64,000 nucleotides of DNA from Tulasnella sp. 424 (Eukaryota; Basidiomycota; Agaricomycetes; Cantharellales; Tulasnellaceae), in NCBI GenBank assembly GCA_019633425.1, contig WSUB01000199.1, forward strand, positions 1-64,000, read 5' to 3'. Shown in pieces: positions 9,982-21,575 of the stretch. The position numbers and the translations under genes are program-made. The notes under the pieces were generated by a model. That model was given only the letters and a program-made list of their open reading frames with translations. It was not told the DNA's origin and made no database searches. The first letter of the stretch is position 1. Every line of letters begins with the position of its first letter.

Positions 9982-11772
9982 CTAGAGGCCCAACCAACGG
10001 CCCTCTACTTCATCGAATAGTAGGCCATTTGGCCCCACCACTGCCAGCTTCGGCGGATCCTGTACACCCCCTCGAATGAAAATCTCACGTCTTATGTCCA
10101 ACATGGTTTTAACCGCTCCTCCCTCATCACCTTCGGACCATAAAAATGGGTCACTATCGTCAAACTGGAAGCAGAGTTTCTCCAGATGCGGAGCTCTAGG
10201 GCTGGCAGAGCTTGAGGATGGCGCTTTGACAGATAGGCGATCCATTACGTCGCAAGCGAGAAGAAGCCGGCGGCTCTCCAGCGTGAAGGTGCGGAGGGAT
10301 GGGGTAGCATCCAGTACCTCGTCCCAAAACTCAGGCTCTACCACTTCGCCATTCCAGAGTGCAATGCGAAGATTGAGAGGGAGTGAGGAAGGGAAGTGTG
10401 TTAGGACGTGCTCGGTAAGTTCCTTCTTTGTTGGGTGTCGACCGTCCAACGAGATGCTCAAGGCTCGCCCAGGCCCACTGCCTTTCGCTGTGACACGGAT
10501 CTCTTGCTCCCAGAAAAGGACTTCGCAAGACGCGGAAGGGCCTGCGTTGCGGAGGACAGATTGCAATGGTGCATCCTCCGGTCGATTTGTTGACGCAGAT
10601 GGCCACATCGCCAGGACGGTGAATATCACCCGTCCATCAATGCTAGAGAACCTTCTGCCACCTTCAAACTCGTAGAGTAATCCCAAATTTTCCAACTGCG
10701 GCGCTCGAATCTGAGCTAAGAAAGGTATCCATTCTTGTTGACCCCCCGTAACTACATTGGCGAATTTCAGGTGCCGGAGGTTTGGTAGATCGATGATGGC
10801 GGCGTCAATGGCGGATGGACGCCTCGTGTCGTGAAATAGATTTTCGAGATTCAGCTCGACAAGTTGAGGAATGAGCCGGAGCAGAGATTCAACGTCATGC
10901 GAAGAGTATGAATCCATGGAACGAAGGTCAAGATGAAGTGTTCGAAGATGTATTGGCGAGTTCGAGGAAGGGGTTGCCGGAAGGTAGGGCATGATCGGTA
11001 AATGGACCTCTTGTAGGTTTTGACATTGCGCAAGGTTGAATCTCCAGTTTTCCCTCATTGTCCTGAAGGATGGACGGACTCTGAGGTATTTGAGATTCGG
11101 GAAGTGGCTCGTGCACAACGCTTGCAAACCAGTATCTTCGCCGAGGCGTTTGAGTTCGATACCTGTCCACCTTCTCGCATGACGTTGAACGAGATTTTTG
11201 AAAGCATCTCGATTCGTACGATCAACGACATCCGTCCAATGCAGGTGAAGAGGAAGGATTACGGTCCTCCTGATCTGCAGCTCAGCACCCTCCATCGGAG
11301 GGGTGATATCCGCCCAGAAATGTGGGTCGGATTTGATGGTTTGCCACCATTGCCACGCTACTTGAGCCAGCATTTGTAATGCCTTTATCCTGTGAGGTTG
11401 GTAGTCGTTGACAGACTTGATCAATATCGCGGAAAGCAACTCTGATGGGAGCTGGTTGATAGGAATGAGGGCGTTGCGCTGCCGGCGGAAGAGCGCTGCC
11501 CGTTTTTGCGCGGCCACTTGGAGAGCCTCGCCTGCGACCTGATGACACGAGGCAAGACGATCGAGGCGAGTCATCTTGGACTCCATATCTTCGCCTCTGA
11601 TAATAGATCAGCAGCCATTTTCAGTTACGGAACAAACTATTGATTTTCATGACTATAACACGTACCTTTCGTCGCCAGGCTGGCCTTGTTCCATTGCATT
11701 AACAAGGAGTGCCAAGGCTTGGTCCACTATCTCGGGCGGTGGTGGCGCCGGAGGAGATGGTTTGCGAGCCAT
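9982..11772 (-). CDS. F-box-like protein FBX4 (intact)
   Basis: Exons are complement of 9982-11596 and 11666-11772 with a 69-bp intron (donor GTACGT, acceptor TATCAG). The product has 573 residues. Exon 1 encodes MARKPSPPAPPPPE and a short helix. Exon 2 begins GEDMESKM and carries the F-box (INQLPSELLSAIL, WQWWQTIKSDPHFW), followed by leucine-rich-like segments to the C-terminus WLGL. Its start region and promoter are closest to FBX3, so these two are recent duplicates. By family it is a predicted SCF substrate receptor. No lesion is seen, and together with FBX1 it is one of two open members in this array. Confidence 0.85.
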
Positions 11773-11811
11773 TGATCGGGATAGTATGTATGCGATGAAG
11801 AGGTAGTATAG

Positions 11812-11835
11812 TGCTGTTGGGTCTCCTTATATAGC
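11812..11835 (-). promoter_or_regulatory. FBX4 promoter: conserved motif and TATA-like box
   Basis: The phrase tgctgttgggtctcc followed by ttatatagcgg is nearly identical to that of FBX3. It lies about 40-60 bp upstream of the FBX4 ATG, a normal position for a core promoter. Confidence 0.45.
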
Positions 11836-11916
11836 GGGCGATCCTCATCGGAGAGAGGTTAGATAAAAAGTAGCGTTTGTGACGATTATATCAGGAGGTT
11901 GGGGATCCACGGCTCG

Positions 11917-12170
11917 CCCAAGGGGGTAGCGGATGCTCCGGTCCAGAACACGGCGGCAATGTGTGACACACCGCAGATCATGTTCGGGATGCTCCCAAAG
12001 CCGAAATACATTGCGATCATTTCCTACTAAAATGCCCTAATCGGCCTGATTTACGCTGAGCGAACTAGGTATATTTTCCGAATTCAAACATGTCCGGGAC
12101 ACGGGCGGCAGTCGTTTCCCACAAATCCGCCGCGTGTTCGGATTTCGGACACTACCGACCTTCTCTTGTG
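11917..12170. mobile_element. MITE-A copy 3 (254 bp, nearly full length)
   Basis: The left end cccaaggggg and right end ttctcttgtg correspond to the CACAAGGGG termini of copy 1 with a few changes. The length agrees within one base. The flanking triplets (tcg, ttc) do not match, so the target duplication has decayed. It sits upstream of FBX4 and is older than copy 1. Confidence 0.7.
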
Positions 12171-12331
12171 TTCCTCCAGCTATCCCCGCATCAAGCCGGA
12201 AGACGTCTCTAGACGCCCAAGAAGTAAAGAGGGATCACCAGAAATTGGCTCACGCTTTGAAGGCGCTAGTGGCTCGAGCTGTCGATGAGCAGATGGAGGC
12301 GACGGATCAGGAGGCGGGACGCCTAGGATGA
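12171..12331 (+). pseudogene. Short coding-like fragment beside MITE-A copy 3
   Basis: An open frame beginning in the element reads SSRKTSLDAQEVKRDHQKL then ALKALVARAVDEQ and stops at 12329-12331. The amphipathic helix composition looks like real protein, but there is no start codon, no splice partner and no recognisable family. It may be the tail of a decayed gene. Confidence 0.25.
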
Positions 12332-14100
12332 ATGCCGAAAGAAAAGCGAGTCTCGAGTATGTCCGCCCCGATGAACCGCTCTATTACTCCCGTGTACTTA
12401 ATGGTGTTCCTCCAGACGGCTCTTCACCTCAAGGCTTGCTCCCTCCAGATCTTTCCGACTCTTATTCGCCCACTAAAATCGAGTAATTGCGTATCATATT
12501 CCATATATCCAGGATTTATTACGCAAGGCAATATGATAGCGGTGGATTGGTGGTGTCTCTTAATGCTCTCCACTGGTGGTGGCGTACCGATCCTCCAAAT
12601 CCTCCTGTCCGCCGTAGCCACCTTCTATATCTCCGGTCGGCAAAGCACTCCGATTGCTCTTGGAAGGCACTGCGCTGTCTTTCTCGAGCTTGTCCCTTAA
12701 TGCCGCGAGCTGTTGTTGCTCCTGTAGAAACCCACATCAGTGAACGGCGTAGAATCTAGTATGACGTAGGCCTATGGTTGACGTCGGAACTAACCCTCTC
12801 ATGAGCAAAACGAGCCTCATCGCTCTGTTCTTTGGCTTTCCAAGATCCGTCCTGCAAGTCAATAGTTAGGCATTAATATTCTCGCACATATGCGACGGAT
12901 TTGGGGACCTGAGCAGTATATCCCGACATTGTTGTTGTTCAAAGTGGAGCAGAAGAGGATGTGGTGTGCCGCGTCATTCCCACCTTAGGAGGTCTCCATT
13001 CGAATTCCCCACCCCTTCTCGAAGTTGATCCCATCTATAAGCCAGCGCTTGCTTTGGAATCAAGCCTCATATCTCCATGAGGCTCCATCCGTGCAGCATA
13101 ACCAAGCGCCCTTGGCAGAACAAGCCACCAATTAATATTACAACTAGCCTATTCTTAAGCGCTCGTTATCCGACTCATACATGTTCGCATTATAAGATTG
13201 CTTACGACATCACAAGACAAGGGAAAGTCAGTCGGGGCGATAGGAACGTCTGCGGTCAGGAATAGCCCAAGCCCGAACAATCTCGGCATGGACCCTTCAC
13301 GAAAGTTTCGCGGATCAAATTTTCAGCGACTCTGGCGGCTTGTGTTGCCCGATCTTGAAGACGAGAACAACGTTCGGTGCACTGCGGACTTTGCGGACGC
13401 AGCATCATTCGGGGGATGACCATTGCTTCTATTCCCAAAGAGGAAGGTGAACTGCCTCAAGGATCCGAAAAGCTCATCACCTGGCGATGTTCTGATGCAG
13501 TACGTACATAGCTGTTGCGCCGCAGATCATCGGGTACAGGGAACGCTTATTCTTAGCTTTTCAGACCTTCTGGACGTTGTCGACATGGGTGACGTTGAAA
13601 TCTTGAAGAGTTGCATCCGCGCCTGTTCGGGGGAGTGGGAAGGGTTCGGTTCACGTGATCGGCCTGTGGAAGCCGTAGTTCAGGCATGTAATCACCGCAC
13701 CAGACACTCGAGGAGTCTTCCCACTAATACTGAAGCGCTCGTGTATCGCTTCTCTAGGGTATCATCACCGCAGGTGGGGTGCGCAGCGCTACTCCCCCCG
13801 AGTCGATCGGCGAGTCTCCGACCTGCTGGACTCCAGCGTGTATTTTCATCAAAGCCAAGACTCACTGCCTCGCTCTTCGAGTCGGACACGCTCCGAAACG
13901 CACTGGTCGCGCCTGGGAACGTCATGTTTACATTCCACCCCAAACTGCGCAGTGGGGATCAAAGGCCGATATAAAGTCGGGAGTCAGGGAGTCCCAGCCT
14001 TACATCAACCTCCAGTGCCACACGCAGATCCTCCAGCCTCTTAGTCACTCTCTGCACATTCGCCAAGCCTAACCTAGCATTACAACAGAGGAAGTTCAAC
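12332..14100. other. Intergenic region with one arm of a direct repeat
   Basis: No convincing gene is seen. Bases about 12812-13010 match 15555-15740 (shared phrases tttccaagatccgtcctgcaagtca and catatgcgacggattt), so the RTA1-like gene lies between two direct repeats. The long frame at 13423-13974 lacks a plausible start and domain. Bases about 13970-14100 would be the RTA1 promoter. Confidence 0.5.
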
Positions 14101-15374
14101 ATGATCGAAGATAGCCCTTACGGATACATCCCTACCCTGTGGATTTGCGTTTTGTTCGTGGTGCTCTACTCACTAACGTCTGGTGAGTGCGGCCTCAAGG
14201 AGGTTTGACGCATGCTGAACCCCGTTCGTTCCCAAAGCTGCACATCTCGCTCAAGCGACCTACTATCGGATGTGGTGGCTCTTCCCTACGATGGTCCTGG
14301 GGGGCATTGGCGAGATCATTGGATGGGCTGGACGAACGTGGTCCAGTCGGAATTACATTAACAACAATGCATTCTACATGAAGTAAGTGGGACTGAAGGT
14401 TTCCTCTCACGACTCGTGCTGATGAGACGCGTTTCAACAGCATCTGCTGCACGATCATTGCACCTAGTTTCATGACTGCCGGTACGTCTTCTTGAGAATC
14501 TGGTTATCGTTGTCCCTCGGCTTAACGAACTTCTCTCGCAGCAATGTTCATTATCGTGGGACGAGTCATCGGCCTCGTAGGATCTGAGTACAGCCGTCTT
14601 CGGCCCCGGACCTGTAAGTGCTTGGCCCCGCCGACCGGGTCCCGCCCAGTGCCGAAACATGTCCTAAAATACTCCTTTCCCTTCAGACTCTATCCTCTTC
14701 ATCAGTGCCGACTTCGCCGCCCTCGTCGTCCAGGCCATCGGCGGTGCTACAGCAGCCAGCGCAAACGATCACAAAGGCGCCGAGAACGGATCCAACATCA
14801 TGGTCGCCGGTATCATCATCCAAATGGGTGCGCTGCTCGCCTGTTTCACCCCTCGGCACCTCACACGACTAATCTACCCGCTCTTATTATAGCTGCCATC
14901 ACGATCTACTGCATTATCCAAGGCGACTATTTGTGGCGTGTCTTGACTGACCGTCCTATCCGACCCCGCGAAACTCCATCGGGCGTTGTCACTCCCCGAT
15001 CCGACGTTGAAGATGCCTCCAACAATTTTACCCTCGAGAAGGAAGTAACATCAGGTCGTGCGCGTCTCACTCCCAACATCAAGAACATGTTGATTGGTCT
15101 GGGCATCGCGACCTTGTTCATCTACATCCGGAGCATCTACCGAACCATCGAACTCTTGGGCGGCTGGAACGGCGCGATCTTCGTCAACGAGAGGCTTTTC
15201 AGTACGTGCTTACATTTATCTCGGGTGCAATCGGATCCCGAAGACTAATGCGATTCTTTGTCTACTTTAGATGCTTTGGACGGAATGCCAATCTTTGTGG
15301 CGATGTTCGTGATGAATGTCTTCCACCCCGGCCGCTTCATCCCTATCGGAAAGGAAAGGAATGCCATCGCTTAA
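14101..15374 (+). CDS. RTA1-like lipid-translocating/stress membrane protein
   Basis: Seven exons: 14101-14182, 14238-14382, 14441-14481, 14542-14613, 14687-14827, 14893-15201 and 15271-15374. All have GT-AG introns, giving 297 residues. The product has about seven hydrophobic segments. The RTA1 family look is clear: YRMWWLFPTMVLGGIGEIIG, then a conserved Asn-Tyr stretch, ADFAALVVQAIGGATAA, and a C-terminal FVMNVFHPGRFIP. By family it sits in the plasma or another membrane and is linked to lipid export or resistance to membrane stress; the exact substrate is unknown. It is the only non-F-box gene in the array and is flanked by direct repeats, so it may have arrived with a duplicated block. 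Confidence 0.85.
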
Positions 15375-15554
15375 ACATAGTCCTCTGGGATCTCGGATGT
15401 GACGTATATGCATTTCCTACTAGACGGGCAGGCACTTGGCCTTTGTTTCTTTTTATCTTCGATGGACTCTGCTCGACTTCTTTCACGACTCATTTTGTCT
15501 TGCTCGTTATTGTATATTGGCTGGACCATGACCCTAATTCAACACACGTTCGTT

Positions 15555-15740
15555 GGCCTCTTCGCTCCGTTCTTGGGCTTTCCAAGATCCGTCCTGCAAG
15601 TCAAGAGTCAGCCATTACCGTGCATATGCGACGGATTTCGATGCCCTAAAAGTGTATCCCGACATTGCTGTTGAAGGTGCCAAAGAGGATGTGGTACACC
15701 GCGTGGTTCCAACCTTGGGAGGTCTCCCTACGTGTTCACC
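15555..15740. repeat. Right arm of the direct repeat flanking the RTA1-like gene
   Basis: This matches about 12812-13010 in the same orientation with scattered changes. The repeat is not part of either neighbouring gene. It marks a duplicated segment or an insertion boundary around the RTA1-like gene. Bases 15741-15895 are the normal F-box 3' flank of FBX5. Confidence 0.55.
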
Positions 15741-16559
15741 TCTCTCGAAGTAGGTTTGATAGCATCTCCTACTCGGCACATAAACATCTACTGGCCAAGA
15801 ATTCTAGGGAACAAGCCATGCAATCACAGTTTACTTTGAAATAATTACAAGCATGGCGGCCAAAGTGCCACTATGAGTTCCTCTTCGGGGACAGCTCACG
15901 ATCCGAGTCCACGTCCCGCATCGCTCGACTCGGAGCCCAGCCAACGGCCCTCTGCTTCGTCGAATGTTAGGCCATTTGGCCCCGTCACTGCCAGTTTCGG
16001 CGGATCCTGTACACCACCTTGAATGAAAATCCCCCGTCTTTTGTCCAGCATCGTTTTAACAGCTTCCCCTTCGTCACCTTCCGACCACAGACTTATTGTG
16101 CGCCTATGTTGGAAGCAGAGTTTCTCCAGATTTGGAGCTCTAGGTGCGCTGGAGCTTGGCGATTGCAGTTTCGTAGAGAGGCGGTCCATGACCTGTTGAG
16201 TGACACGAAGGGGGCTCCCCAGTGTGACGGAACGGAGTAACGGTGTCAGACCTAGTACCTCGTCCCAAAACTCGGGCTCCATCGTCTCGTCCCACCAAAT
16301 GACATAAAGATCAACAGGAAGTTCAAACGTGGGAGGCGGTAGGAGGATTCGGCTGAGAATTGTATCCTTCGTTTCCTCGTAGTGAATGACCATCGAGATG
16401 TCCAGCTGCCCTTTCCCGCTGCCGTTTGCTTTGATCACAATACGCTGTTCCTCGAACTCTACTCTCCAGGAGGCGTAAGGACCAGCATTGCGGAGGACAG
16501 CATGCAGGGGTGCGTCCTCCAGTCGATTCATTGACGCACATGGCAACGTCACCAGGACA

Positions 16560-17725
16560 CACAGGACGCAAAACAACATTTTTCGATGCATAAAATCACA
16601 ATAAAATCGACTTAAAAACCGTGAGTATTCTCTGATGGGTTTTACCGGTGATAAACGTCTTTCAAAAAATCCCATATCTTTTTTTTTGGGTTTCATTTCC
16701 CTAAATATTTCCTAGATTATCCAAGATATTTTATAAAGATTTTATCAGCGGTTTTAGGGAAATGAATCACAGATTTTATATGAGATTTTACAAGGGGATA
16801 AAATCACCTCGGAAAATCACGGAATTTTCTGAGGAAAGAAATCGATAATAAAATCTCTAACAAAAATCTCTAATAAAATCTCTAACAAAATCAGATAAAA
16901 AATCGCAAGTTTTTCTCTGGGTTTTTGGATGCGGGAATATCAGCTATAAATCCAAAGACCTGTGATTGGTCACAAGTCACAGGTCACAGGTCACAGGGCG
17001 GATTGGCGGATGGGCGGATGGGCGGATTGGATTGAAGGATTGGCAGATTGGCGGACTGGAGGATTGGAGGATTGGCGGATTGGAGGATTGGCGGATTGGA
17101 GGATTGGCGGATTAGCGGACTGGAAGACTTTGTGGCAATTGGGTATTTGCGATTAGCAACAAACATGCTCTGGGGGTATCCGTCTACGGTCCATGTTAAT
17201 CCGCCAATCCTCCAATCCGGCAATCACGGCAATCCTCCAGTCCGGCAGTCCGGCAGTCCGGCAGTCCGGCAGTCCAGCAATCCGGCAATCCAGCAATCTG
17301 CCCTGTGACCTGTGACCAATCACAGGTCTTTGGATTTTATAGCTGATATTCCCGCATCCAAAAACCCAGAGAAAAACTTGCGATTTTTTATCTGATTTTG
17401 TTAGAGATTTTATTAGAGATTTTTGTTAGAGATTTTATTATCGATTTCTTTCCTCAGAAAATTCCGTGATTTTCCGAGGTGATTTTATCCCCTTGTAAAA
17501 TCTCATATAAAATCTGTGATTTATTTCCCTAAAACCGCTGATAAAATCTTTATAAAATATCTTGGATAATCTAGGAAATATTTAGGGAAATAAAACCCAA
17601 AAAAAAGATATGGGATTTTTTGAAAGACGTTTATCACTGGTAAAACCCATCAGAGAATACTCACGGTTTTTAAGTCGATTTTATTGTGATTTTATGCATC
17701 GAAAAATGTTGTTTTGCGTCCTGTG
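16560..17725. mobile_element. Foldback/MITE-like DNA transposon with about 430-bp terminal inverted repeats
   Basis: The ends are CACAGGACGCAAAACAAC and its inverse complement, and the match continues for about 430 bp on each side (16560-16997 and about 17300-17725) with few differences. Direct ACA triplets at 16557-16559 and 17726-17728 form a 3-bp target duplication. The arms are AT-rich and contain repeated aaaatctctaa phrases. The core is a short tandem repeat plus about 75 unique bases. It has no transposase. The CAC start and 3-bp duplication again suggest a CACTA-like mobiliser (inference). Confidence 0.9.
16998..17300. repeat. Inverted pair of minisatellites in the core of the foldback element
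   Basis: The left side (about 16998-17125) is an array of ggattggcgg-type units. The right side (about 17198-17300) holds related units on the opposite strand, aatccgccaatcc, then several ccggcagt units. About 75 unique bases lie between them. The frames that read GLADWRIGG are artefacts of this repeat. Confidence 0.8.
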
Positions 17726-18911
17726 ACAGTGAAAATCGTTCGTCTGGCGATGTCAGGCGCCCATCTATGAAAGCTATGATTGTAGTGTAAGCCCAAATTT
17801 TCCAATTGGGACGCCCGGATCTGAGCTAGTAATGGTATCCATTCTTCTTCCTCTCGCGAGAAAATATTGGCAAACTCCAGATGTCGGAGCTTTGGGAGGT
17901 CGATGATGGGGGCGTCAACCGGGACTCGAGGACTTGTGTCGTCAAAGGAATTTTCCACTTTAAGCTCGACAAGCTGAGGGGTAAGTCGGAGCAGAGGTTC
18001 GAGATCTTGGGAAGAGTGTGACTCCAGTGAACGAAGGTCAAGATGGAGCGTCCGAAGGTGCATCGGCGAGGTCGAGGAAAGGGAGGCGGAAAAGTAAGGC
18101 ATGATCGGTAAATGAGCCTCTTGTAGGCTTTGACATTGTGAAATGTTAAACTTCAAGTCACCTCTTATTATCCAGGGTGACGGATGAACTTTGAGGTATC
18201 TGAGGCGCGGAAAGTGGCTCGTGCATAACGCTTGCAAGCCAGCATCCTCGCCATGGCAATTGACGTTGATACTTGTCCATCTTTTCGCATGACGTTGAAT
18301 GATGTCTTTGAAAGCATCCGGATCCGTATCATCCGACCAACCCAAGCGAAGGGGAAGGGCTCCTGCCTTCCGAAGCTGCAGCTCAACGCCCTCTACCGGA
18401 GGCGTGATGTACGCCCAGAATTGTGGATCAGACTTGATGGTTTGCCACCATTGCCACGCTACTTGGGCCAACACTTGCAATGCCTTTATCCTGAGAGGTT
18501 GACTTTCGTCGACCGCCTCCAATAATATCGCGGAAAGCACCTCTGACGGGAGACGGTTGAATGGGATGAAGGCGTTGCGCCGGCGGCGGAAGAGCGCTGC
18601 TCGTGTTTGCGCAGCGAGCTGAAGAGCCTCGCCTGCGACTTGATGGCACCAGGCTAGGCGATCGAGGTGAGTCATGCTGGGCTCAATCGCTAGACCTCTG
18701 AGAATGGGTTAGGGCCAATCTTCAGTTGCTGATCAAACTACTGAGGCTGAAATCATAAAGCGTACTCTTCGTCACTAGGCTCGCCTTCTTTCATTGCTTT
18801 AAGAAGGAGGGCCAAGGCTTGGTCGACTGTCTCGGGTGGCGGTGGCGCCGGAGGAGATAGTTCACCGGTCATACTGTAGATTCGGGTATGTAGGAGTGAC
18901 GGTCCGTATCG

Positions 18912-18926
18912 TGCTGTTGGGTCTCC
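18912..18926 (-). promoter_or_regulatory. Conserved F-box promoter motif, FBX5 copy
   Basis: The phrase tgctgttgggtctcc lies about 40 bp upstream of the FBX5 start, as in the other array members. Confidence 0.4.
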
Positions 18927-19364
18927 TTTGAGAGTAATTCGACGAGCAATCTCTGTTGATGGTTAAAGAAAGCACACTCTCTCAGAGCAGCCCCACGGTC
19001 TGAACTCTACGTCCGGCTTCTTTCGGAGCCGCGCGGGAAAATACTGCGCTGCTCCTTCTTCTCCAACCTCAACCGAGCGGCGTCAAGTTGAACGGTTGAC
19101 GATGATCCTCCAAAACGTCCTCCGCCGTTGTAATTGTCGAGCAGTACGTCTTCCACAGCGTCAAGTACCAAAGTTCGGGGCACGCGAGTAGGTGCTGTCT
19201 GTCCGAAGGTGACAAGATAATAGACCCGCTTTCGTAGTCCCGACTCCCAAGTCGTACATCGCGCTTTGTTGTTTCAGAACGGAACGCTCTATGGACTTTT
19301 CTTTCAAAATGCAATATCACTGAAATTTTGCTCTTTACAAGTGTTTGTTGCGCGTAGAAGTCGG

Positions 19365-20230
19365 TTAGCCTAATAGGTCGTCCAGAAAATCTTGGTCGGT
19401 TTGTGGTTTTACTTCAACTTTCGGGGTGAACAAGTCAACTAAGGACATAAAGGTCAGAGAATTAGGGGATATCCGTACCCGTAGGATCAACCTCAACAGA
19501 TTCGGAAGCGGCTTTTGCCTTCGAAGACTTTTGTGATGACTTAGTGGGTGCTTGTTTTTCGACCCGGGATCGAAACCGGCTAGCGAGATCTGAATGCATG
19601 GGGTGAGCTTGACATCATACGCGTAGATGACCTTCTGCTTCACCTCGAGCAGCATCGGCCTGAGATTTCTCCTGAGCCATCGCTTCCATCTCTTGCGTCC
19701 ATTCTACGGTTTCGATGTGTTTTCGACCATCCGCGTTCCTACGCACTGAGGGGTCGAGGAGGTTGTCCAAGGAGTGGTCGATGTCGTCGTCATCTGCTCC
19801 TCGCCGCGAGGACAGGACGCCGTTGTCATCATCTGGCGCTAACCGCTGCTTCTCGAGAAACTTGGATAAATCTATTTCTGGTTCCGGTTCCTCTTCCTCC
19901 TCTCCATCTTATTGCGTCATGCACGAGTTCGGCTATTAGCTTGGTCACGACTGAGACCTGAGAAACGTGCGAACCTGCTTTCTCGGTCTCTTCAGGCTCA
20001 TCGTACCGATGAGCGTTGCTACCAAGGTCCCGCCTTCCGTACTTTCGTGCATCTTCTTGGGCTTGTTCTAGTTCCTCTTCAGTCATTTCAGTTTCATCTT
20101 TCCGCACTTTGTCTCCCTCCAGGTAAAGCCGAGTTCCAAAAGCAGCTGGTCTTCCGAACCCCCGTTTGCCTCGTGCTCGTTGACCTTTCCCACTCAGGCC
20201 TCCCCTTCGGGAATACGGACTCTTTTCCAT
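19365..20230 (-). CDS. Acidic, coiled-coil-rich conserved-looking protein of unknown function
   Basis: Four exons, complement of 19365-19438, 19479-19589, 19632-19907 and 19975-20230, give 238 residues. The three introns are short (40, 42 and 67 bp) and keep the frame. The N-terminus is basic and Gly/Arg-rich (MEKSPYSRRGGLSGKGQRA). The middle is strongly acidic (EEEEEPEPEIDLSKFLEKQ), and the helical tail ends DFLDDLLG. I chose Met at 20230 because an upstream in-frame Met at 20356 would leave only 15 bp to the divergent CCDC25-like start. I do not recognise the family. Its 3' end recurs as relics at 799-1075, 3750-4010 and 6540-6820, which makes it the source neighbour for the F-box duplications. 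Confidence 0.7.
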
Positions 20231-20371
20231 TTTCGTGGTTTTGTGGGATGGAGTTCTGGTTGTGGCAGGGTCCGTGATTACTGCGGAATAGCCGCGTGAC
20301 GTAAGCCGGAGGCGATCGGTGTTCGTTCCAACCTCCTGCCATCCACCTCGATACATCTTTCAATCGCTTCA

Positions 20372-21575
20372 ATGGTTCTGTTCTTCACTTCAACGTGTGA
20401 GATTGATGAAGGATGTAGCTTGGTTTTGTAAGCTGACAGAGGGAATTGTCTCCTACTTAGCTGTCGATCCACCAGCCACCATCTATATGGGAAAAGACAA
20501 AGTCGAAAGTAAGGGTTCACCCGCCGCGGTTAGTCGTTCCGGATTTTGAGGCTGATGATCTCCTATCTACTACAGATGAAGATCTCATCAAATACGGCAC
20601 CACGGCTGATATCTGGTTTCATGTCGACAAGGTCTGACATTCACCATTTCCACCCAGCAGCGGGTGCTGACGCCCTTTGCCTACTAGCTCTCATCGGCAC
20701 ACGTCTATCTCAAGCTTCCGCCAGGTGTCGAGTCGTGGGAGAATATTCCCCAAACTCTACTTGTCGACTGTGCTCAATTGGTCAAGGTTAGAGGGTCCTC
20801 GCCAGTTGTCCGATGAGTCGCTTAATCCTTTTCAAGTAGGCTAATTCGATCGAAGGTATACTCTGCTCATAAGGGCCTTGAAACCTCTCTAAGGTTCCTT
20901 GAAACCGTGTTTTCTTCTGAAAAGGGAACAAGAAATCCAATATCACTGTCATATACACACCTTGGGATAATCTGAAGGTGGGAAATTTAAGACTAGAATG
21001 TCTCGGCCGAATGGTCCTTGAAATCGTTATTTTAGAAAACTGGTGATATGGCTGTTGGTCAGGTGGCGTTCCACAATGACAAAAGGGTGCGGTCCTATAC
21101 CAAGTTTCTCAGTTGCCACACCCTGAACTAACGCTTCTGCCGACTCTTCCAGGTCAAAAGGGGTAAGGCATTGGTTCCTGGCTGTGAGATCGATGTTTCT
21201 GAATCAACAGTTTGGCCCGCGCTCAGTTCATGTTCCTCAGCGAGAAAATTTCATCGTTAATCGGCTGAACAAGACGAAGGTCGAAAGAGAAGTTGATCAT
21301 GAGCAGGAAAAAATTGAGCGACAGAAGGTCGAATCTGCCGTACGGCGAGCAGCGGCTGCGGAGCAGGTCCGTTTGGTCACAGTCTCCGACTGAAATTCAT
21401 ATGAAGATATTAATATCTCTTTTTTATTATTGTTTAGAAGAAGGCTGAGCAAGAGCTTGCTCGTCAGAGGGCCGCTGAGAAGGAAGCGAGATCGTACGAC
21501 CGCCTGTTTGAGGGGGTGGACGAGGAGGATCTACCACAGAAGTCCGTACAGGAGATGGAAGACGACTTTATGTGA
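20372..21575 (+). CDS. CCDC25/Jlp2 homologue (NFACT-R domain protein)
   Basis: Ten exons: 20372-20396, 20461-20508, 20576-20631, 20688-20786, 20840-20855, 20925-20977, 21036-21103, 21153-21162, 21241-21366 and 21438-21575. The product has 212 residues, like human CCDC25 (about 208). Family landmarks in order are MVLFFTST, IYMGKDKVE, IKYGTTADIWFHVDKLSSAH, VDCAQLVKANSIEG, VIYTPWDNLKKTGDMAVGQV and RENFIVNRLNKTKVE. A charged helix follows, and the protein ends DDFM. The family is the eukaryotic DUF814/NFACT-R group; yeast Jlp2 is the counterpart. Its role in fungi is poorly known. Two tiny exons (16 and 10 bp) were set by frame and homology; the 10-bp one is the least certain. Confidence 0.9.

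Larger units (their letters stand above)
15896..18872 (-). pseudogene. F-box-like gene FBX5, split by a 1166-bp foldback transposon
   Basis: Exons are complement of 15896-18697 and 18766-18872 (intron 68 bp). The F-box half (FNRLPSEVLSAIL) reads to ARRTIFTV and then enters element sequence. The C-terminal half resumes at LVTLPCASMN. Removing 16560-17725 with one of the flanking ACA triplets leaves 580 codons without a stop and restores TIFTVLVTLP. FBX5 is the member next to the intact acidic-protein gene, so its location probably reflects the ancestral unit. Confidence 0.85.

Noticed and set aside
13423..13974. 183-codon plus-strand frame in the F-box array
   Set aside because: No recognisable domain, and the composition and codon use look random. 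No introns or flanking signals support it.
17000..17300. CRISPR-like regular repeats
   Set aside because: The units are contiguous without spacers, and the genome is fungal.
16962..17308. Overlapping frames on both strands encoding GLADWRIGG-type repeats
   Set aside because: They arise from the minisatellite core of the foldback element; open on both strands and with no start context.
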